NCBI RefSeq assembly: GCF_026967985.1 | Contig: NZ_JAPVBJ010000003.1 | Span: forward strand, 519,711-583,710 | From: Modestobacter sp. VKM Ac-2984 | GTDB taxonomy: Bacteria; Actinomycetota; Actinomycetes; Mycobacteriales; Geodermatophilaceae | Length of the DNA: 64,000 nucleotides | Reading direction: 5' to 3' | In this document: piece after piece, positions 59,680-64,000 of the stretch | Layout of the letters: each line of letters opens with the position of its first letter | Numbering within the stretch: the stretch's first letter is position 1 | Program-made: the position numbers and the translations under genes | Notes under the pieces: model-generated | Databases searched by the model: none | Told to the model about the DNA's origin: nothing | Seen by the model: the letters and a program-made list of their open reading frames with translations, nothing else

Positions 59680-59829
59680 CGCAGCTCCTCCCCCGCGCCT
59701 CCCCGGCGCTGCACACCCTGCCGTGTCGGCAGGTACCCCTCCGGTCCCCGGTGCGGGCGCTCCTACGATCGACTCCGTGCCCTCGACGACTCCCTGCCCA
59801 CGACGTCGGCGGATGCCCCGCCTCCCGAC

Positions 59830-61098
59830 GTGACGGGCCTCGACGTCCGGCCGTTCCGCGCCCTCACCTATCGAGAGCACGACGCCGACCACCTGGCGCG
59901 GGTGAGCTCACCGGCCTACGACCTGGTGAACCCGGCAGGGCGGGACCGTCTGGCCGCCGCCGATCCGCACAACATCGTCCGCCTGATCCTGCCCGACGTC
60001 GAGCCGTTGCCGGGACCGGAGGTGTCCCGCGCCGAGCGCGACCGCCGGTCCGCGGCCGTCGCCGGGGAGACGCTGCGGGACTGGCTGGCCGCAAACGTGC
60101 TGGTCCGCGACCGGGTCCCCGCGCTGTGGCGGTACGAGATGGCCACGCCGGGGGCCGAGCCCACGGTCGGCTGGCTGGGCGCGGTCACCCTGCCCGCTCC
60201 CGGGTCGGTGGCCGTGCTCCCGCACGAGGACACCTTCCCCCCGGCGGTGGCCGGTCGGGCCGCGCTGCTGGCAGGGACCGACACCGACCTGGAGCCCATC
60301 GTCCTCGCGCACGATCCCGACCCGGAGGTGGCGGCGCTGACCCGGCAGACCGGAGAGCTCGCACCCACGCTCGAGGTCGCCGACCCCGACGGGGTGGTGC
60401 ACCGGCTGTGGCGGGTCACCGACCCCGTGCTCCTGGACCGGCTGACCCGCGCGCTGGCCGGGACCGCCGCGGTGATCGCCGACGGGCACCACCGCTTCGC
60501 CGCCGCCCGCGACCACCACCACGGTCATGCCGGGCACGGCAGCGTGCTGGCGCTGGTCACGCCGATGGGGGCCGGCGGGCTCCGCGTCCGGGCCATCCAC
60601 CGCGTGGTGCCCGACCTCTCGATGTCGACCGCGCTGGGGTCGGCGGCTGCCGGGTTCACCGTCCGCGACGTCGTACCGTCCGGCGGCGTCCGGGCAGCGG
60701 TCGCGGACTGGCTGGACACCGGCGCAGACGGCACGTTCCTGCTCACCGACGGCAACCGGGTCGCCGAACTGTCCGAACCGTCGCCGGCGATGCGGGCGGC
60801 CGTACCGGCTGAGGCGCCCACGGCCTGGCGCCGGCTGGACGTCGTCCTCGCCCACTCCGCGCTGCTGGCCGGTCTCTGGGGGCGCCCGGACGACCCGTCG
60901 TCGGTGCTGGTCGCCCACGACGTCGAGGAGGCGCTGCGGCTGGCCGAGGAGCGGGCCGGGGTGGCCCTGCTGCTGCGGTCTCCCTCGCCGACCGATGTCG
61001 CCGCGGTCGCCCGGGCCGGGGCACGGATGCCCCGGAAGTCGACGCTCTTCGTGCCCAAGCCCCGCACCGGACTGGTGCTGCGCCCGCACGGGGACTGA
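59830..61098 (+). CDS. DUF1015-family protein
   Basis: A 422-residue cytosolic protein of the DUF1015 family. Typical are VRPFRALTYREHDADHLARV at the start, SSPAYDLVNPAGR and the strongly conserved VIADGHHRFAAAR in the middle. The biochemical function is unknown; family members often lie near 2-hydroxyacid dehydrogenase or serine-pathway genes. GTG at 59830 is the only start fitting the conserved core, with no good ribosome site. TACGAT at 59764-59769 may be its -10 box. Confidence 0.85.
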   Translation: MTGLDVRPFRALTYREHDADHLARVSSPAYDLVNPAGRDRLAAADPHNIVRLILPDVEPLPGPEVSRAERDRRSAAVAGETLRDWLAANVLVRDRVPALWRYEMATPGAEPTVGWLGAVTLPAPGSVAVLPHEDTFPPAVAGRAALLAGTDTDLEPIVLAHDPDPEVAALTRQTGELAPTLEVADPDGVVHRLWRVTDPVLLDRLTRALAGTAAVIADGHHRFAAARDHHHGHAGHGSVLALVTPMGAGGLRVRAIHRVVPDLSMSTALGSAAAGFTVRDVVPSGGVRAAVADWLDTGADGTFLLTDGNRVAELSEPSPAMRAAVPAEAPTAWRRLDVVLAHSALLAGLWGRPDDPSSVLVAHDVEEALRLAEERAGVALLLRSPSPTDVAAVARAGARMPRKSTLFVPKPRTGLVLRPHGD

Positions 61099-61116
61099 CC
61101 GGCGGCCGCACCCGGC

Positions 61117-61476
61117 TCATCCCGACTCGGCGGATGGCCGTGGCGCTGCCCGGGAGACCTTGCGGCCGCGCCGGCAGGTCACCTCGTAGGCGACCGCCGT
61201 GCCGGTCGGGGTCCGCCAGAACCGACGCTGCAGCGCCCCCTCCACCTCCACCACGTCGTCGGTCGTCCAGGCGGCCGCGTAGCGCTGGAGCGCCGGCAGC
61301 AGGCTGACGCAGGTGATGACGTCGGACTTCGGCCCCCGAGGCCGCGGGCTGTCCCGGCGGACGACGAGCTTGAACACCAGCAGGGTGTCGCCGCTGGGCA
61401 GCGGGCGCAGCTCGGGTGCGGCGGACAGCCGACCGCGCAGGACGACGTCGTTCCGGTCGATGACAGCGAGGCTCAT
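61117..61476 (-). CDS. Single-stranded DNA-binding protein-like (OB fold)
   Basis: A 119-residue protein with an SSB-type OB fold (NDVVLRGRLSAAPELRPLPS, LLVFKLVVRRDS, VVEVEGALQRRFWRT). It lacks the acidic C-terminal tip of the main SSB, and its tail is basic, so it is a paralogue of unknown use. The ATG at 61476 has GCGAGG upstream. Confidence 0.85.
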   Translation of the reverse strand: MSLAVIDRNDVVLRGRLSAAPELRPLPSGDTLLVFKLVVRRDSPRPRGPKSDVITCVSLLPALQRYAAAWTTDDVVEVEGALQRRFWRTPTGTAVAYEVTCRRGRKVSRAAPRPSAESG

Positions 61477-61561
61477 GCAGGCAGCCTCGCTGCCCGGAAC
61501 GCACACCGGCCAGGTGCGCCCACGGTCTGTGGACGTACCTGGCCGGTGTGGACGACGGGGG

Positions 61562-63754
61562 TCAGTCCGTCGGTGCCTCCTGCTCCGGGACGTCGTGCCC
61601 GGGCGCCTCCTGGAACAGGCGCGTGTGGTCCCGCTCCACGGGGGGCGGGGTCTCGCCCAGGAGCTCGGCCACCTCGGCCTCGATGTCATCGGCCGAGACG
61701 TCCCCGAAGTCGACGTCCGCGAACTCCACGCCGCCGATCTCGGCGGTGGGAAGCTGCACAGCGTCGTCCGCACCCGATTGGTCGCCCTCGGTCGGACCTG
61801 CCGGCGGGTCCTCCTGCGCGACGGCCTCTTCCTGGGCGATCTGCTCGTCGACGACCGGCTCGTCGGCGATCGCCCCGTCGACATCCGGGTCGCCGGTGGC
61901 CTCGCTCTCGTCGGCCTCCTCGTCCTCGTCCGCGAAGAGGGCTGCGACGCCGGTGAGGTCGTCCGGGTCGGCTGCGGCGATGGCGGCGAACCAGTCGCCG
62001 GCCAGTTCCTCCTCACCGCGGGCGTCGAGCAGCTCGGCGTACGCGGTGGCGAGTCGGAGCTGGCCGAGATCCGGGTGGCCCAGCGTGGCCGGGGTCGGGC
62101 GTCCGCCGAGGGCAGCCTCCAGCACGAGTGCAGCGGCTGCTGTCTCACCCAGGTCCTGCCGCGCCCCGGCCTCCACGAGGTGCAGCTCCACGAGCTCCTC
62201 CTCGCCGGGCTCGGTGGTCAGCGCCTCCTGGACCAGTCGCAGGGCGTTCTCCGGCCGGCCGAGGGCACGCTCACAATCGGCCAGCACTGCGCGGTAGCTG
62301 TCGTCCCCGCTCATCCGTGCGTAGGCCCGCAGCTCACGAGCAGCCTCGGCGTAGTCGCCTGCGTGGTAGGCGGCAACGCCGACGGCCTCGCGGACGGCAG
62401 CGATCCGGGACGCCCGGTCCCGCGCAGCGCGTGCGTGCTCGAGGGCCAGCTCCGGCTCGTCGTCGAGCAGTCCGCCCGCGGCCACGAGGTGTCGGGCCAC
62501 GGTGTCGGCATTGCGGGAGTCGAGCCCGCGCAGCGCCGACCGGACCGACTGGTCCAGGTCGCGCGGGTCCACCCACTCCGGCAGAGCCGGCCCGGCGGGA
62601 CGACGTACCGCGGCCTCAGCATTGGGCCGCCGATCCTCCCCGGCAGGGCGGCCACCCTGCGGACGGTCACCACCCGGACGACGGTCCTGCCACGCCGGGC
62701 GATCACCCTGCGGGCGGTCACCACTGGGACGACGGTCCTGCCACGCGGGCCGGTCACCCTGCGGACGCCCCTGCCCCTGCGGACGATCCCCGCTGGGACG
62801 ACGGTCCTGCCCCTGCGGACGGTCACCGCTGGGACGACGGTCCTGCCACGCGGGCCGGTCACCCTGGGGGCGGCCCTGCCCCTGCGGACGGTCACCACTC
62901 GGGCGACGGTCCTGCCAAGAAGGCCGGTCACCCTGCGGACGCCCACCACCCTGCGGACGGTCACCCTGCGGACGGCCCTGCCCCTGCGGACGGTCTCCAC
63001 CCGGACGGCGGTCCTGCCAAGAAGGCCGGTCACCCTGCGGACGCCCACCACCCTGCGGACGGTCACCCTGCGGACGGCCCTGCCCCTGCGGACGATCGCC
63101 ACTGGGACGACGGTCCTGCCAGGAGGGCCGGTCACCCTGCGGACGCCCACCACCCTGCGGACGATCCCCGCTGGGACGACGGTCCTGCCACGCGGGACGG
63201 TCACCCTGCGGACGCCCCTGGCTCTGGGGACGGTCACCACTCGGCCGACGGTCCTGCCAGGAAGGACGGTCACCCTGCGGACGGCCCTGCTCCTGCGGAC
63301 GGTCTCCACCCGGCCGACGGTCCTGCCACGCGGGACGGTCACCCTGCGGACGGCCCTGCCCCTGCGGACGATCCCCGCTGGGACGACGGTCCTGCCAGGA
63401 GGGCCGGTCACCCTGCGGACGCCCACCACCCTGCGGACGCCCAGAGCCCTGCGGCCGACCGCCGCCGGACCGACCGCCAGAAGAACGCTCGCCAGCGGGG
63501 CGCCGATCGCGCCACTCGCCGCCAGGACCACCGGGTGCGCTCGGACGATCGTCACGTGACGACCCGCGGCCGCTGGCGGCACCACGGCTGCCATCGGCAG
63601 GCCGGGCCCCCCGATTGCCCTCGGTCGGTCGGGACCCGCGGTGTCCGGCTGGCCGCTGCGGACGGCCGGCGCCACCCTGACGGGCTGCGCCGCCACTGCC
63701 GCCGGCGCTACGACCTCGATCTGACCCTGACGGCCCTCGTCGCGGAGAAGTCAT
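61562..63754 (-). CDS. TPR-like protein with long Arg/Gly/Gln/Pro tandem repeat
   Basis: A 730-residue protein in three parts. Residues 1-~375 are disordered and highly basic, with ten copies of WQDRRP set in a 23-residue repeat of DRP, RPS/GGDRPQG and GRPQG. Residues ~390-600 are helical and TPR-like (LPEWVDPRDLDQSVRSALRG, SRIAAVREAVGVAAYHAGDY, YRAVLADCERALGRPENALR), matching a conserved actinobacterial family. The last ~125 residues are strongly acidic. The ATG at 63754 has no ribosome site; TACGTA seven bases upstream suggests a leaderless mRNA. Arg/Gly-rich repeats often bind RNA, and the gene adjoins the rRNA operon, but the function is unknown. Confidence 0.85.
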   Translation of the reverse strand: MTSPRRGPSGSDRGRSAGGSGGAARQGGAGRPQRPAGHRGSRPTEGNRGARPADGSRGAASGRGSSRDDRPSAPGGPGGEWRDRRPAGERSSGGRSGGGRPQGSGRPQGGGRPQGDRPSWQDRRPSGDRPQGQGRPQGDRPAWQDRRPGGDRPQEQGRPQGDRPSWQDRRPSGDRPQSQGRPQGDRPAWQDRRPSGDRPQGGGRPQGDRPSWQDRRPSGDRPQGQGRPQGDRPQGGGRPQGDRPSWQDRRPGGDRPQGQGRPQGDRPQGGGRPQGDRPSWQDRRPSGDRPQGQGRPQGDRPAWQDRRPSGDRPQGQDRRPSGDRPQGQGRPQGDRPAWQDRRPSGDRPQGDRPAWQDRRPGGDRPQGGRPAGEDRRPNAEAAVRRPAGPALPEWVDPRDLDQSVRSALRGLDSRNADTVARHLVAAGGLLDDEPELALEHARAARDRASRIAAVREAVGVAAYHAGDYAEAARELRAYARMSGDDSYRAVLADCERALGRPENALRLVQEALTTEPGEEELVELHLVEAGARQDLGETAAAALVLEAALGGRPTPATLGHPDLGQLRLATAYAELLDARGEEELAGDWFAAIAAADPDDLTGVAALFADEDEEADESEATGDPDVDGAIADEPVVDEQIAQEEAVAQEDPPAGPTEGDQSGADDAVQLPTAEIGGVEFADVDFGDVSADDIEAEVAELLGETPPPVERDHTRLFQEAPGHDVPEQEAPTD
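62640..63450 (-). repeat. 69-base imperfect tandem repeats inside the TPR-like gene
   Basis: The basic unit of 69 bases (23 codons) recurs about ten times with small substitutions and partial units (15- or 24-base modules of the GRPQG/GDRPQG type). Several neighbouring copies are nearly identical in DNA, suggesting recent expansion or gene conversion. All units keep the frame. Confidence 0.85.
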
Positions 63755-63880
63755 GGTGTTCTACGTACCTCACTGATGAACGGCGCACGCCCGGTGGGGG
63801 CACCTGAACGGCATCGCATCCACCCGGTTCCCCGCGGTAGCGGCTGGATCCGGTCGGTCGACGAAAGCGGACAAACGCAC
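63755..63880. other. Gap between repeat-protein gene and rRNA terminator
   Basis: 126 bases with no coding signal. The only element seen is the TACGTA -10-like box at 63762-63767 for the repeat-protein gene on the minus strand; no clear -35 box accompanies it. Confidence 0.4.
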
Positions 63881-63918
63881 AAAACGGGGGCCGGAGCGCA
63901 ATGCTCCGACCCCCGTTT
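63881..63918 (-). terminator. rRNA operon terminator
   Basis: A near-perfect hairpin with AAACGGGGG...CCCCCGTTTT arms downstream of the 5S gene on the minus strand. It ends with four U residues in the RNA, unlike the other terminators here. Confidence 0.85.
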
Positions 63919-63930
63919 CGTGAAGTTATG

Positions 63931-64000
63931 TCCGGCGGCGTCCTACTCTCCCACCCGGTCCCCCGGGCAGTACCATCGGCGCTGAAAGGCTTAGCTTCCG
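63931..64000 (-). rRNA. rrf: 5S ribosomal RNA, partial (3' part)
   Basis: The minus strand reads CGGAAGCTAAGCCTTTCAGC, then a GGTACTGCCCGGG region and GGGTGGGAGAGTAGGACG to the 3' end, the conserved second half of bacterial 5S rRNA. The 5' half and the rest of the rRNA operon lie beyond the window. The first retained base is at 64000. Confidence 0.95.

Noticed and set aside
62640..63450. CRISPR-like periodic repeats
   Set aside because: Units are ~69 bases, imperfect, lack unique spacers and stay in frame within a protein gene.
61313..63559. Long plus-strand frames opposite the repeat protein
   Set aside because: The low-complexity products (Thr/Leu/Pro or Gly/Arg/Ser/Cys repeats) mirror the repeat DNA. 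The minus frame contains the conserved TPR-like core.

Overview
The window is very GC-rich, with GTG/TTG starts, tight ATGA/GTGA/TGATG gene overlaps and hairpin terminators lacking U-tracts. It also carries a gene order typical of Actinobacteria: tlyA-nadK-recN-steA-steB-pyrG-nudix, xerD-parA-scpA-scpB-rluB and cmk-der. I infer an actinobacterium, plausibly of the Geodermatophilaceae; this rests on style and synteny only, not on a database comparison.

Region 1 (1-11.1 kb) is a catabolic cluster. It holds a peptide-type ABC transporter (binding lipoprotein, one permease, and a permease fused to an ATPase that runs off the window), a D-2-hydroxyacid dehydrogenase, a LacI-family regulator, an enol-lactonase-like alpha/beta hydrolase, a tartronate-semialdehyde/3-hydroxyisobutyrate reductase and malate synthase G. 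Copies of a palindrome close to CAACCGGTTGC lie in the control regions of these units, which suggests one LacI regulon feeding an unknown substrate into glyoxylate/tartronate metabolism. A tRNA-Pro(GGG) closes the region.

Region 2 (11.3-13.7 kb) is der, cmk and a chorismate mutase. Region 3 (13.8-30.8 kb) is a complete xylan/xylo-oligosaccharide utilisation cluster: xylA, xylB, a sugar-ABC ATPase, an aldose 1-epimerase, a LacI-type regulator, GH51, acetyl-xylan esterase-like, GH3 and intracellular-type GH10 enzymes, a CUT1 binding protein, two permeases and a second LacI regulator. It lies between rluB and aroH-cmk-der, genes that are neighbours in many actinobacteria.

Region 4 (30.9-38.9 kb) is rluB, an LLM flavin oxidoreductase, scpB, scpA, a small conserved protein, parA, xerD and ald. 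Region 5 (39-42 kb) holds small accessory genes: a RibD/DHFR-like reductase, an AraC-DinB regulator, a membrane protein and a GlcG/HbpS protein. Region 6 (41.9-61.5 kb) holds a Nudix hydrolase, pyrG, envelope genes (a large membrane protein, a GT4 glycosyltransferase, a MurJ-like flippase, a MraY-like transferase), steB/steA, a TetR regulator, recN, nadK, tlyA, a HAD phosphatase, TPR and DUF1015 proteins and an SSB-like protein. Region 7 (61.5-64 kb) encodes an unusual 730-residue protein with a long Arg/Gly/Gln/Pro tandem repeat ahead of a TPR-like domain and an acidic tail. It lies beside the 3' end of an rRNA operon (partial 5S rRNA on the minus strand).
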